Source: Dasypus novemcinctus | Lineage: Eukaryota > Chordata > Mammalia > Cingulata > Dasypodidae | Reading direction: 5' to 3' | Assembly: GCF_030445035.2 (NCBI RefSeq) | Contig: NC_080673.1 | Span: 39,304,365 to 39,368,364 of the forward strand | Length of the DNA: 64,000 nt | Translations under genes and position numbers: made by a program | In this document: in pieces, positions 49,983 through 62,179 of the stretch | Numbering within the stretch: the first letter of the stretch is position 1 | Layout of the letters: each line of letters begins with the position of its first letter | Notes under the pieces: generated by a model | What the model was told of the DNA's origin: nothing | What the model saw: only the letters and a program-made list of their open reading frames with translations | Databases searched by the model: none

Positions 49983-50993
49983 AGGGGGAGCAGATATGAC
50001 TCAAGTAGTTGAGCTCCCACCTCCCATATGGGAGGTCCCAAGTTTGGTTCCTGGAGCCTCCTGAAAAAACAAAAAAGAAATGAAAAAATCAACACAGGGA
50101 AGCCGATGTGGCTCAATGTTTGAGCATCGGCTTCCCATATACAAGGTTCTGGGTTCAATCCCCAGTCTTCGGTACCTCAAAAAAAAGGAGAGGGAGGGAG
50201 GGAGTGAATGTAGCTCAAGTGGTTGAGTGCCTGCTTCCTATATGTGAGGCCCTGGGTTCAATCCCTGGTACCTCCTAAAAACAAAAAAACAAACAACAAC
50301 AACAAAACTTTCATTGGGGAGTAGATGTAGCTCAGTGGTTGAACACCTACTTCCCGTGTATGAGGTCCTAGGTTAATTCCCTAATATAGAAGTTTGATAT
50401 TACTGATGAATGCCAAAAAGAAATATTGGATTATGTTTGTAAACTGGTCTTTTCCTCTGGGCCTATTAGATTCAGATGTTTTACTTTTATTTGATTAAAT
50501 AATGATTGAGACTTTGATTGGGCCATGTCAGTAGGACATTGAGTTCCCATCCCCTTGGTGGGTGAAGACTCACAGAGAAACCACACCACAGAGAAGGAAG
50601 TTTAGAGTTTTTGAGCTGGAACCCAAAAGTAAGCACACAGAAGAGCAGAGCAGATGAGCCCAAAGAGAATTGAGTCCCAGGGAGAGAGAAAGAGCTGGTC
50701 ACTTGAGAGTCTCCAGCTGACCTTGTGGACAAAGCAGGGCAGCTGGGCCCAGAGAGAGCCAAGCCCCAGGAAGAGAGGAACCCAGGAAGCCTGAACTCTT
50801 GGCAGATGTCAGCAGCCATCTTGCTCCAACACATGGCAACAGACTTTGATGAGGGAAGTAACTTATGCTTTATGGCCTGCTAATAGTAAGCTTCTACCCC
50901 AAAAAAATACCCTTTATAAAAGCCAAAAGCTTTCTCATATTTGGCATCAATACCCCTTTGGCTGACTAATACACCCGTACCTAAAAAAAAAAA
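49983..50993 (+). mobile_element. Tandem array of four tRNA-like SINE units, split by an LTR
   Basis: Four tRNA-like heads in a row start near 49984, 50097, 50200 and 50319, each with a GTAGCTCA-like A box and a GGTTCAATCCC-like B box, separated by A-rich linkers. The fourth is split by an LTR-like insert and resumes at CCCGTACCT plus poly-A (50974-50993). The whole block is flanked by AAAAGTAAATGG at 49971-49982 and 50994-51005, so it entered the L1 as one unit or grew inside one insertion. Confidence 0.75.
50382..50973 (+). mobile_element. LTR-like element inside the SINE array
   Basis: The block is about 590 bases, ends ACTAATACA, and has AATA/TATAAAAGCC near its 3' side, typical of MaLR/ERVL LTRs. 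Both sides continue the interrupted SINE unit. The exact 5' edge and target duplication are unclear. No internal viral genes accompany it. Confidence 0.55.
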
Positions 50994-51060
50994 AAAAGTA
51001 AATGGACTACTCAGATGGAAAGGTACAAATTGGCAGAATAAATTTTAAAAATCAACTATA

Positions 51061-51541
51061 GGGAAGCAGACTTAGCCCAATGGATAGGGCGTCCGCCTAC
51101 CACATGGGAGATCTGCGGTTCAAACCCCGGGCCTCCTTGACACGTGTGGAGCTGGCCCATGCGCAGTGTTGATGCGTGCAAGGAGTGCCCTGCCACGCAG
51201 GGGTGCCCCTGGGTAAGGTAGCACAATGAGTGTGCCCCTAAAGGAGAGCCACCCAGCACAAAAGAAACTGCAGCCTGCCCAAGAATGGCGCTGCACACAC
51301 GGAGAGCTGACACAGCAAGATGACGCAACAAAAAGAAACACAGATTCCCGGTACCATTGATAAGGATAGATGTGGTCACAGAAGAACACACAGCAAATGG
51401 ACATAGAGAGCAGACAATTGGGGGGGGGAAGGGGAGAGAGAGAGAGAGAAAGAAAAGAAAGAAAAAGGGAGAAAGGGAGAGAAAGAAAAAGAGAGAGAGA
51501 AAGAGAAAGAGAGAGAGAGAAAGAGAAAAAGAGAAAGAAAG
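51061..51541 (+). mobile_element. DAS-SINE copy 5 with expanded GA-rich tail, inside an L1
   Basis: The family head and body are followed by a purine (GA)-rich microsatellite at about 51420-51541. The flanking duplication AAAAATCAACTATA / AAAAATCAACTGTA (51047-51060 and 51542-51555) lies in L1 sequence, so this inserted into the L1. Confidence 0.92.
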
Positions 51542-51545
51542 AAAA
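51420..51545. repeat. GA-rich microsatellite at SINE tail
   Basis: A run of GAGAGA, GAAAGA and GGGAGA units replaces the usual A-rich SINE tail. Open frames over it encode only Arg/Lys/Glu or Ser/Leu repeats and are not genes. Confidence 0.9.
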
Positions 51546-54500
51546 ATCAACTGTAAACTGTAAGAGATACACGTCATTTTCAAAGACACAATTAGATTGA
51601 ATGTGACAGAATGAGGAAAGTTATACCATGGACACACAGGAGCTGGAGTGGCTAAACCAAGATCAGACAAAATAGACTTAAGACAAAAATTGTTATATAG
51701 ACAAGAAGGACGTTTTATAATGATAAAAATTGTTATGAAAGACATAACAATTATAAACATGTGTACCTAATAACAGAGCTCCAAAATATATCAAACAAAA
51801 ACTGAAAGAACTAAAGGGGAAAATAGAGTATAAAACAGTAATAGTAGGATACTTCAAGAATTCATGTTCAATAATGGATTGAACAAACAGGAAGAAAATC
51901 AATGAGAAAAGACCTGAAGAGTACTATAAACTAACTAACATTAATGTTCTATAAAACATTTTATCCAACAACAGCAGAATACACATTTTCTCAAGTACAC
52001 ATGGAACATTCTCCAGGATAGGACAGATGTTATACCATGTAACAGGAGTCAATGATTTTAAAATAACTGAAATCATACAAAATATGTACTCTAACCACAG
52101 TGGAATGAAAATGAAATCAATACCAGAAAGAAATTTGAGAAATTCACATATATATAGAAATGAAACAACATATTACTAAATAATTGGTGAGCCAAAGAAG
52201 AAATGACAAGGGAAATAAAAATTATTTTGAGATGAATGAAAACTGAAACACAACATACCAAAACTTATGATATATACCTAAAGCAATGCACAGAAGAAAA
52301 TTTATAGCAACAAACACACCAGTATTAAAAAGAAGACATCTGAAATTAATAATCTAACGTTTGACCATAAGAAACTCATAGGAAAAAAAAAAGGCAAACT
52401 AAGCCCCAAAGCAGAAAAAGAAAGGAAATAATAAAGATTAGGGTAGAAATAAATGAAACAGAAATTTAAAAATGATAAAGAAAATCAACAAAAAGAAAAC
52501 TTGTCTCTTTGGGAAAAATTAACAAAATTGACAAACCACAAAAAATTAAAATAAAAGAGAGGAAAAAGACCCAAATTATTAAAATCAGGAATGAAAAAGG
52601 AATATGACTGCCAATGTTTTAGAAAGAGAAAGAATCACAAGATAATACTATGAACACCTCTGTGCCAAAAATCCTAGATGTAATAGACAAATTTTTAATA
52701 GAAGCAAACTACTGAAACCAAGTTAATAACAAAAGAAAATCTGAATAGCTCTATAACAACAATTAAAGATATTGAATTAATAATTAAAAATAAAAAACAA
52801 AAACTTCCACATAGAAAAAGCACAGGACTTGATGGCTTCACTGGTGAATTAAAAGCTTTAAAGAATAACTAACACAAATCCTTCATAAATTCATCCAAAA
52901 TAATAGAAAATGAGGGAATACTTACCTACTCATTCTATGATGCCAGTATTGATCCCAAAACCCAGACAAGGCTATTACAAGAAAAGAAGGTTACAACTCA
53001 ATTTCCCTTATGAATATTGATGCAAAAATTCTCAAGAAAGCACTAGCAAACCAAATCCATATAAAAAGGATTATACACCATGACCAAATGGGATTTATCC
53101 CAGGAATGCTAGATTGGCTTACCATATGAAATCAGTCAATGGAATCCACCATTTTAATGGAATAAAGGGAAAAAGACATATGATCATCTTCATAAACACA
53201 GAAAATACTTGATAAAGTGCAATACCTTTTCAGGATAAAAACACTCAGAAAACTAGAAATGGAAGGAAACTCCCTCAACTTGATAAGGGCTGTCTACACA
53301 TATCCACAGCTAGAGTCATACTTAATGGTGAACGACTAAATGTTCAGGAGAAAGACAAGGATGCCCACACTCACCACTTTTATTCAGCATAGTATTGGAA
53401 GTTCTAGCCAGCACATTAAGGTAAAAAAAAAGAAGAAGAGGAATGGAAGGAAGGAAGAAAAGCCATCCATATTGGAAAGGAAGAAGTAAAGCTCTCTATT
53501 CACAGATGACATAATCTTTTACATAGAATAATAAATCACAAACAATCAAAAAATGAAATTAAGAAAACAATTCCTTTTACAATTAGTTTCACATTTAATA
53601 AAATACTTAGAAATAAATTTGACAAAGTGCAAGACTTGTACAATGAAAATCACTGATAGAATTTTTTAAAGATAAATAAGTGGAAAGACATTGCATGTTC
53701 ATGGACAGGAAGACTTTATATTGTTAAGATAGCAATATTTCTCAAATTCATCTACAGATTCAACACAATCCCTATCAAAATCCCAGCTGTCTTTTTGCAA
53801 AAATTGACAAACTTATTATAAAATTCTTATGGAAATACAAGAGTCCCAGAAGAGCTAAAATAATCTTTGAAAAGAAGACAAAGTTGGAAGACTTACAGTT
53901 GCTGATTTCAAGTTACTGCAAAGCTACAGTAATCAATACAGTGTGGTACTGGCATAGGAGACATATAGATCAATAGACTAGCATTGATAATCCAGAAATA
54001 AACCCTTACATTTACGATAAATTGATTTTCTACAAGATTGCCAAGTCCTTTCAATGGAGAAACAAGAGTATCTTCAACAAATGGTCTTGGGACAACTAGA
54101 CATAAACATGCAAAGGAGTGAAGTTGGAACCCCTACTCCATACCATGTAGAAAAACAAATCAAAATGGATCAAAGATCTAAATGTAAGAACTAAAATTAT
54201 AAAACTCTTAGAAGAAACATAGGAGTAAATCTTCATGACCTTGGATTAGGCAATTGTTTCTTAGATCTAATACCAAAAGCACAATCAACAAAACAAAAAA
54301 TAGATGAATTGGACTTGATCAAGATTAAAACTTTTGTGCTTCAAAAGACACCATCAAAGAAATGAAAAGGCAACCCACAGTACAGGAGAAAATATTTGCA
54401 AATCATTTATCTGATGAGGGACTGGTATCCAGATAATATAAAAAATTCTTAAAACTCAGTAATGAAAAGACTAATAACCCAATTTAAAAATGGGCAAAGG

Positions 54501-55300
54501 ATCTAAATAAACCTGAGTAGATATACAGACCCAAGAAGCACATGAAAATATGTTCAACATCACTAGTCATTAGAGAAATTATTATCAAAACCACAATGAA
54601 ATACTTTTTTCCCCACACTCATTAAGATAGCTATAATCAAAAAGTCAGACAAGAGCAAGTGCCAGGGAGGAGATGGAGAAATTGGAACCTTTATACGTTA
54701 CTGGGAGGCTTACAAAATTGTGCAGTCATTCTGGAAAATAGTTTGGCAGTTCCTCAAATATTAAGCACAGAGTTACTATTTGACCCAGCGATTCCACTCC
54801 TAAATATATTCCCAAGAGAACTGAAAACATATATCCACATAAAAACTTTTAGATGAATGTTCTAGTGGCCTTGTTCATTATAGCCAAAAAGTGGAAACAA
54901 TCCGAATAGATAAATAAATTGTGATATATCCATATAACTAAATATTATTTGGCCATAAAAGATAATGTAGTACTGATTCATGCTATGGGACCTTGAAAAT
55001 ATTACACTAAGCAAAAGAAGCCAGCAAAAGGTCACATGTTATGATTTAGTTTAAATGAAATGTTCATAATAGGCAAATCTATAGGGACAGAAAGTATTAA
55101 TACATTAGTAGCTGTCAAGGGCTGTGGGGAGGTGTGAATGGGAAATGATTCCTACTAATGGATATAGAGTTTCTTTTGGGAATGATGAAGATGTTCTAAA
55201 ATCAGATCATGGTGATTGTTGACCAACTGTGTGAATATATTGAAAACCAGAGATGGATTGTATAATATGTGAAATACATTTCAGTGAAACATTTTAAAGT

Positions 55301-56504
55301 CAGATGTCCCTGGGCTCCAACCCACACATCGAGTGTGTGTTAAAACTAAGACTTGAAGTCAAGTTCACCTCTAAATCCCATTGTCTTAACCACCATCTAT
55401 ACATCCTGGGCCTCCTGTTTTCAGGTTTTCTGGGCAATGTTATTCATTCTGTAGAGCTTACCACTTTTAATCACCTGTATATCTATCACTAACTTTTCTC
55501 CTGAGCCTCTCTTTGTCTTCCAACTGTGCACAACTCTTCCTGGGTGGCTTTGAGATGCTTCAAAATCAGCATGCATTAAACCAAATTTATCTTCACATTC
55601 CAAAACCTTCTCTTCCTCTTGTGTATAACTCCTGTTCAATTCTCGGGCCACTTACAAAGCAAAGATGATTACCCAACCCCAAGTCTAATAAATGATCACG
55701 TTTTCGCATACTTGGGTTGCCAGCTCTGGCCATTTTCTTAGTTGACTCTTCACTCAGATGACATGGTATCAGGAGATTTTTCATTCTCATTCCTCTATTA
55801 GCAATGCTTTAAATATATCTATACACAGTTACGGGCACAATATCAGCCAAAAGTTAAAAATAGAGACCTTCTCTCCAGGAAACTCCAGACAGCCGAAACT
55901 AGAGGCAGGACTCTGACTCAAGCCTTGCCTAGTACTGAGACCACATAGTACTCTTTTCACACAATTTCAACGGGGTGAACTTCCCTCCACTCATTCAGTA
56001 AAAGTCATCACCCAAACTATGGCCGCTGTGAAGGATACCCATAAGATCTCCATTAAGATCTTAAACTAGTAAAAATGGACTATTCACAAAATTACCCACT
56101 TACTCACCATAAGCCAGTCAGGGCCTGATGCAGAAGCACAATGGCCTGGAAATGCAAAGGCACCACCCGTTCGTTTCATTTGGCTCCAGGACAGGCATCG
56201 TGCTAGGCACTGCAGTGGAGTGAAAGATGATTAGAACTGGGGGGTCCCTGCTCTCCAAGGGTTTGCAACTGGTACCTGACAGAGAGCTATATACCAGGAC
56301 CTCGAACACAAAGCAGGCTGGAGTAGAGGCAAATGCACGAACTCTGGGAACAAAGGGTTCAGAGAGATCTATTTTCACTGGGGATCTGGGAAAACCTGGT
56401 GAGAGAACAGAAAGTTGGTCAGACCTTTGACTGAGGGATCAGACTTCAGCAGATGAAAATGAGGAAGGGAAAGGGCTTTACAAGCAGATGTTAGTCCCCA
56501 GAGT
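55301..56504. other. Intergenic DNA
   Basis: Unique sequence with an old repeat piece at 56185-56300. No gene recognised. Confidence 0.5.
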
Positions 56505-56630
56505 TCCTTATTTGTCCTGATTTGTAAAATGAGGATAAGAAGTGCACCTACCTCATAGGGTTGTTTGGAGGATTAAATATATGTAAAGCGCCTGGCATCT
56601 TGCAAATATTTTAAAGGCTTTCAGTTTCTG
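56505..56630 (+). mobile_element. MIR fragment
   Basis: TTTGTAAAATGAGGATAAGA, CATAGGGTTGTTTGGAGGAT and TGTAAAGCGCCTGGCA match the 3' half of MIR. Confidence 0.8.
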
Positions 56631-56640
56631 CTCTTGTTGT

Positions 56641-56724
56641 TCTTTTTTGGAGGTACGAGGGATTGAACGCAGGACCTCCTACATGGGAAGCAGGCACTCA
56701 ATCACTTGAGCTACAGCTGCTCCC
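56641..56724 (-). mobile_element. tRNA-like SINE unit, inverted
   Basis: On the minus strand it is a tRNA-like head with A box (GTAGCTCAAGTGATTGAG) and B box; plus-strand landmark GGATTGAACGCAGGACCTCC. Same type as the array at 49983-50993. Confidence 0.75.
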
Positions 56725-57119
56725 TAGGTGTTTAGCTATTGTAGGTAGGGAGCATGGTAAGAGGTAAGGCCAGAAGTCCAGACAGGAAGGCTTTGTACTA
56801 CAGGCAAAAACAATGTTATCTTCTTGGTGCTTCTCATACTGATTTTATTTCAAGCCCCTAGGGAGGACAAATATCTACAGCCAGGATAAAATAAGAATAT
56901 TAGTATTTTTCTTTCTTAAGAATGTGCCTTTTGTGGAGCAGAGATATAATGTGATCTTGGCAATTAACCCAAAGAATAGGAATTAACAATGGCAAGTCCT
57001 TGGTTTTTAACTAGAAATTAAAAATACAAGTTCATGATCAGGAAGGTGCTTTCCTAGTGGCATCACCAGTGGAGGAACTGGCTTCCTTACCCAACCCAAT
57101 GGGGGAGAGGTTAGTGTAG

Positions 57120-57345
57120 AAGAGTGTTTGTTAGGTTCAAATCCCACATTCACATTTTCCAGACATACCTTCTTAGGTAAAACAATTAACCTCTTAGAAC
57201 TGAAACATCTTCATCTGTACAATGTGGATGGAGAGTGATATCTGTCTCATGAAGTCATTTTGAGGTTTAACTATCAGACACATAGCGGGCTTAGCCCAGT
57301 GTACCTGGCAGGCTGTAAGCGTTTGATAAATGTTAACTCTTTTTG
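57120..57345 (+). mobile_element. MIR fragment
   Basis: GGTTCAAATCCCACATTC, CTTCATCTGTACAATGTGGA and TTTGATAAATGTTAA keep MIR order, with a changed middle. Confidence 0.65.
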
Positions 57346-59069
57346 TTGCTAGAAGAGTGAAGTCAGCTGGGACTGGCTTGCCTGGGACAAGCTGTCTGGC
57401 TTCCTTAGTAAAGACAGACTTCTGAGAAGAGGCACTGGGGAAAGGAAAACAAGGAGAGGGGAGGGAAAGGCGCCCCATCAAGGATTTAAATGTGGTTTTC
57501 CCTCCCGCTGAGAGGGCCCCTGCACTCAATAAAGTAGAATGACCCTAGCTGAACTTCCAGGCTTGAAAGTAGAGTTGGATTTAAAAGAGACTTCTTTTTC
57601 AGGCTCAATTGTTCAACAGGACTGAAAAGCTTGCTCTAGGAAGGGGCTCAGTCCTAAAACCTAGAGGGTAAACTATTAAAAGAAGGAATGTGCCATCTCT
57701 CAACAGGGAGCAGGGAGCACCAAACATTCTGTTGGCTGATTGCTGCGACTCTGCTGCCTCCTCTATTCTAAATTAACCAGAAATCCGAGAGCCTGAAAGC
57801 TGAGCTCCAGCTAACATTATTTAAATGAACCGACTGTTACATGAACCTTAAACCACATGTCATTTGGATGTGGGGTTGCCCGGGGCCAAGAGGCATTAAT
57901 ATAGCGGATCCCAGTTTACAAATGGATTGTATTCCAAATGTGTGGTTTCAAAGGCAGAATGCACTTTCCCATAGAAACAATGTTAGAAATGGTGATTAGG
58001 GCCACAGGCCAGTCCATGAAATTCCATGTAAAACATTATACAGTTTAGCCAAAAAAGAGTAGAAATCAATAATGTTACAATACCAATAATTAGAGACTGT
58101 GATAAGTAATAAGGTTGGCTATTCTTTCATTTGTCTTGAGTGCTTAAGCAAACACAGAATTGATTGAAGGAGGATGAAAAGGTCTTTCCAGTAGGCTAAA
58201 AAGCCAGAAGAAACTGGGATTGTGGTCACAAGCCCGGGCGGTCGGATACCAGATAAACTCATATGATTTCTGCCAATCCTAAGGGGCAAGAGTCTGTACC
58301 TGGAGATCAGTCAGGCACTCAGGGAAAGGATTAGGGGAGGGGGTGGACTGGGAGGTTGGGATCATCTCTATGTTGCCGTTTTATCTCCCAAGGAGGGGCC
58401 GAGCTTCACTGTCCCTCTCCTCATAGGAATGGTTACTCCCACTAATGACTCATCTACCCCACTCCAAGAATCACTGAAGTCCAGACCTTTGGGTGTCTCT
58501 TTTGTACTGAGTTCTGAGAGCATACAAGCTCTTGGATATTCCCAATACCTTGGATTGGATTTGAGTGAGGCACTAGCCCCCATTTAGATCGAATTTGCTA
58601 CTGTCACCCCCTTCACCCAGGAGGTGCTCTACCAGTTGTCTAGACCCTGTCCCTCTACTTCCCCACTCTACCTGTGACACAGGCACTCTGAGCCTCCATT
58701 TTAATTTTAATACTGAGGATCAAATATGCATTTTATCTGTAAATATGAAAAAGACAAGAAAAAAAAGGAAAAGAGGTCATTGAAAAAAGAAAGTCACTTG
58801 CAAAAGAATTTGTAAAGCAGTGGAGTGGAATTCTGCCAGATCTAACCATTAGGTGGCACCATTGGTTGCCCTCAAAAGGGCAGAGGAGAAAGGGGGAAAG
58901 TTAATGAGTGGACTGGGAGAAGGTAGGAAAGTTCAAGGGAGCCCCTGTGGCAAAATGAATTTAAAATGCACAAGGCATTCCTGTGAATTATGTACTCCCA
59001 ATTAACTCACATACCCATAAATGCAATAATTAATTACCCTAAAATTACAAAAAAGCCTCAATTTTATTT
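57346..59069. other. Unique intergenic DNA with motif cluster
   Basis: No repeat is recognised across this stretch. A compact set of RUNX, TCF/LEF and SOX-like motifs lies at 57941-57982, and a CTCF-like site at 58846-58858. It is a candidate regulatory region, unproven. Confidence 0.4.
58846..58858 (+). promoter_or_regulatory. CTCF-like motif downstream of SFRP2
   Basis: CCATTAGGTGGCA matches the CTCF core with one mismatch, in unique DNA. Same orientation as the site at 22650. Motif match only. Confidence 0.35.
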
Positions 59070-59600
59070 ATTCAATTAGTTTACATTCCTTGCCCATTAC
59101 CTATGGATTTATCCTTTTCTTTATTACTTTCTGACTGGTTTATTTATTCTAAGGACTAATCATTTGTAACCTAGATATAGGCAAATATATTCTTCTGGTC
59201 CATGACTTGCCTCTTTTTTAATGGCTACTTCCACTGTAGAGAAATTTTAAATTTTAATATATTTCATTACTATGATTAACTTATTAAGTTTTCCTTATAG
59301 TTTTTCTTCTTTTATTCTGGTTTAATATATCTTTTCCCATCTTGAGATAATAAAGATATTCTTTCAAATTTTCTTGAAGGTTTGCTTTCTAAACCACCAT
59401 ATTTTTCTTGGTATGGCTTTATTTGTTTTCACATAGATAAGCTGATTATTAAATATTCCATCCCTTCCCCCACTGATTTGCCACTCCTTTCATAAAACAA
59501 GTATCCCAGAGATGCATGGACATTTGGGGTGTTCCTATTCTGTTCCATGGTCTATGTGTCTATTCTTGCACCATTACCACTCTTGGTTAACTATTCTTGA
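59070..59600 (-). mobile_element. L1 ORF2 fragment, inverted
   Basis: TTCTGTTCCATGGTCTATGTGTC is the antisense of the well-known L1 ORF2 stretch around ACATAGATCAATGG. Flanking T-rich sequence fits L1 antisense. Limits are uncertain. Confidence 0.5.
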
Positions 59601-59944
59601 CCCCACTTTCATTTTCAGCCACCTTTGCCTACATGAGCTCATTTCCTCTATTATATAATTACAACCACCTCAGGACCCCAGGAGGCAGGACATGAAAGGG
59701 GACTTACTGACTGCCACTAATATACTGAAGAGATTAGCGCTAAGAACAGGAATGCAGGTTATCCCAGAATTTGTGACAGATCCAGGTGTCAACTATTTGA
59801 TTTGAGAAACCAAGTTTTTAATTAATTTAGCCTTGCTTTGGGTGAACCACCCCAGACAGTAGTGGCTACATTACTGGTGAATGAGATATTGGTTCTGGTC
59901 ATCTGGAATTAGGACACAAAAGGAACCAGACATGAAAGAAAGAG

Positions 59945-62090
59945 ATTTGAGGAACCAAACTGAGAGTTCTGATATAGATCCTCATATATACAGCCATATG
60001 GTATTTGACAAGGCCACCAAACCCTCTCAACTGGGAGAGAATGGCCTCTTCAACAAATGGTGCCAGGAGAACTAGATATCCATATGGAAAAGAATGAAAG
60101 AGGATTACCATCTCACACCTTATACAAAAATCAACTCAAGATGGATCAAAGACATAAATATAGGAGCCAAGACTGTAAAGACCTTGGAAAGCAATGTAGG
60201 GAAACATCTATAGGACCTTGTAATAGGAAATGGCTTCATGAACTTCACACAAAAGCATGAGCAGCAAAAGAACAAATAGATAAATGGGTCTTCCTCAAAA
60301 TTAAAGCCTTCTGCACCTCAAAGGAGTTTGTCAAGAAAGTGAAAAGAGAGCCTACATAATGGGAAAAAATATTTGGTAACCATATATCGGATAGGAGCCT
60401 TATAACCTGCCTATATAAAGAACTCCTATGTCTTGAAAATAAAAAGACCAACAGCCCATTTAAAAAAAGGGGAAAATATTTGAACAGACATTTCTCCAAA
60501 GAAAATATTCAAATGGCTAAAAAACACATGAAAAAATGCTCAAAATCACTAGCTATTAGAGAAATGCAAATCAAAACAACAATGGGTTATCATCTTACTC
60601 TTGTAAGACTGGCAGCTATCAAAAAATCAGAAGACTACAATTGTTGGAGAGGATGTAGAGGAATGGGAACACTCATCCACTGCTGGTGGGAATGCAGAAG
60701 GATCCAGGCATTCTGCAGGACAGCTATAGACATATGACCAAGCAATTCCACTGCTGGGTATATACCCAGAAGAAACTGAAAATAAGGACACAAACGGATA
60801 TATACACACCAATGTTCATAGCAGCACTATTCACTATTGCCAAAAGTTGGAATCAACCCAAGTGCCCATCAACAGATGAATGGATAAATAAAATGTGGTA
60901 TATATATACAATGCAATACTACTCAGCTATAAGAACAAATACAGTACAAACGCATGTGATAACATGGATGAATCTTGAGAACCTTATGTTGAGTGAATGA
61001 CCTCTCTGATATGATAAGTAAACCAAGCCATCTCAGAGAGCTAGAGACTGGATGATAAACTTAAAGAAAGTTGGGGGGTAGAGGAAGGTTGCAAGCTGAC
61101 ACCTACTTGGGTGAAATCTATGATAAGCTGGAGGTAAGTATTTGTACAGGGTAGGGATAAAATGGGGGCATAGGGATAACTTTGGGTGGAGCTGTGTGGG
61201 TTTGAGGGGGGCTAGGGATTGGAGGATGGGTCAGATGGCCCAAGAAATTGGGGGGAGGGTGGGGGAAACATTTGAACATAGGAGATTGTCAGGTATGTGG
61301 TTGAAATTATAATGCAGAGAAAACTCTTTAGAAAATATAATTTGGAAGGTTACCTGTTTAAGATGCTTAAGGGGGGACGTCTGACACAAGGCAAGCTTCT
61401 AGGGAGTGTGTGAATGCTCATTTTCTCATAGTGGGTTATATCATTGGGTGGAGACCCATACAATGAGAATGAAGGTATACCCACACCCTGGGGAGGACTG
61501 ATGTTCTCAAACAGGGGAACTGTATCTCTCGAGAGAATTGGTGGCTCCCGATGGGTTAGGGCAGTCAAGTATGTCAAGCCCTCAACATTTTTGCAAGTGT
61601 CCCTGAACAAGGGTTCTTCAAGTAATGAAGATTGATTGCCTTGGTGGGCCCTGAGGGGAGGGGGAAAGAGGTATTGAATAGATGGAATCAGTGTAACTGT
61701 GGGGCAATGGAAGTGTTCCACAAGATCATGCAATGATGGATATAGGACATGTTAAATTACACCAAAAATGTATAAAAGTCTGTAGGCTAAAATGCAAACC
61801 ATAATGTAAAACATAAGATAACTAAAAATTTAGAAAATTATGTAGTCTAAAATATAAACCATAATGTAAACCCAAATGGAACCATGTTTGAAAGTTATTG
61901 TTTCAATATCTGTACATTAGCTGCAGCAAATGTAATATGAACATGTAAAAACATCATTGTTGGGGAAGGAACAAAGGGTTTGAGGTTGGATATGTGGGAG
62001 TACCATATATTGTATATGTGAATTACTGTGATCTAAAATTTATGTGAAGACAAACTTAATAATTAGAAAAAAAAAGAGGAGGTAGACACT
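59945..62090 (+). mobile_element. Xenarthran L1: ORF2 C-terminus plus long 3' UTR
   Basis: ORF2 3' coding sequence (AACTGGGAGAGAATGGCC, CTCAAGATGGATCAAAGAC, GTGCCCATCAACAGATGAAT) ends at about 61000. About 1.1 kb of 3' UTR follows, G-rich at 61200-61270, finishing in AATTAGAAAAAAAAAG near 62080. Several frame breaks remain. It is less diverged than the L1s at 43-55 kb. Confidence 0.8.
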
Positions 62091-62179
62091 GATGAAGAAA
62101 TGAAAGAAATTGCCTTGCCACTGTACTTACAAGGCAACACCTATAGCAGTGATGAAAGGCAAAATCAAAAATAAAGTTT

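Larger units (their letters stand above)
49206..55300 (+). mobile_element. Second L1, 5'-truncated, with nested insertions
   Basis: It starts in the inter-ORF region (GCAGACTTCTCATCAGAAACT) and covers all of ORF2, interrupted at 49983-50993 and 51061-51541 by SINE and LTR insertions. The reverse transcriptase box reads FTDD at 53499-53510, next to a frameshift. The 3' side ends near 55300. It is more diverged than the L1 before it and is dead. Confidence 0.82.
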
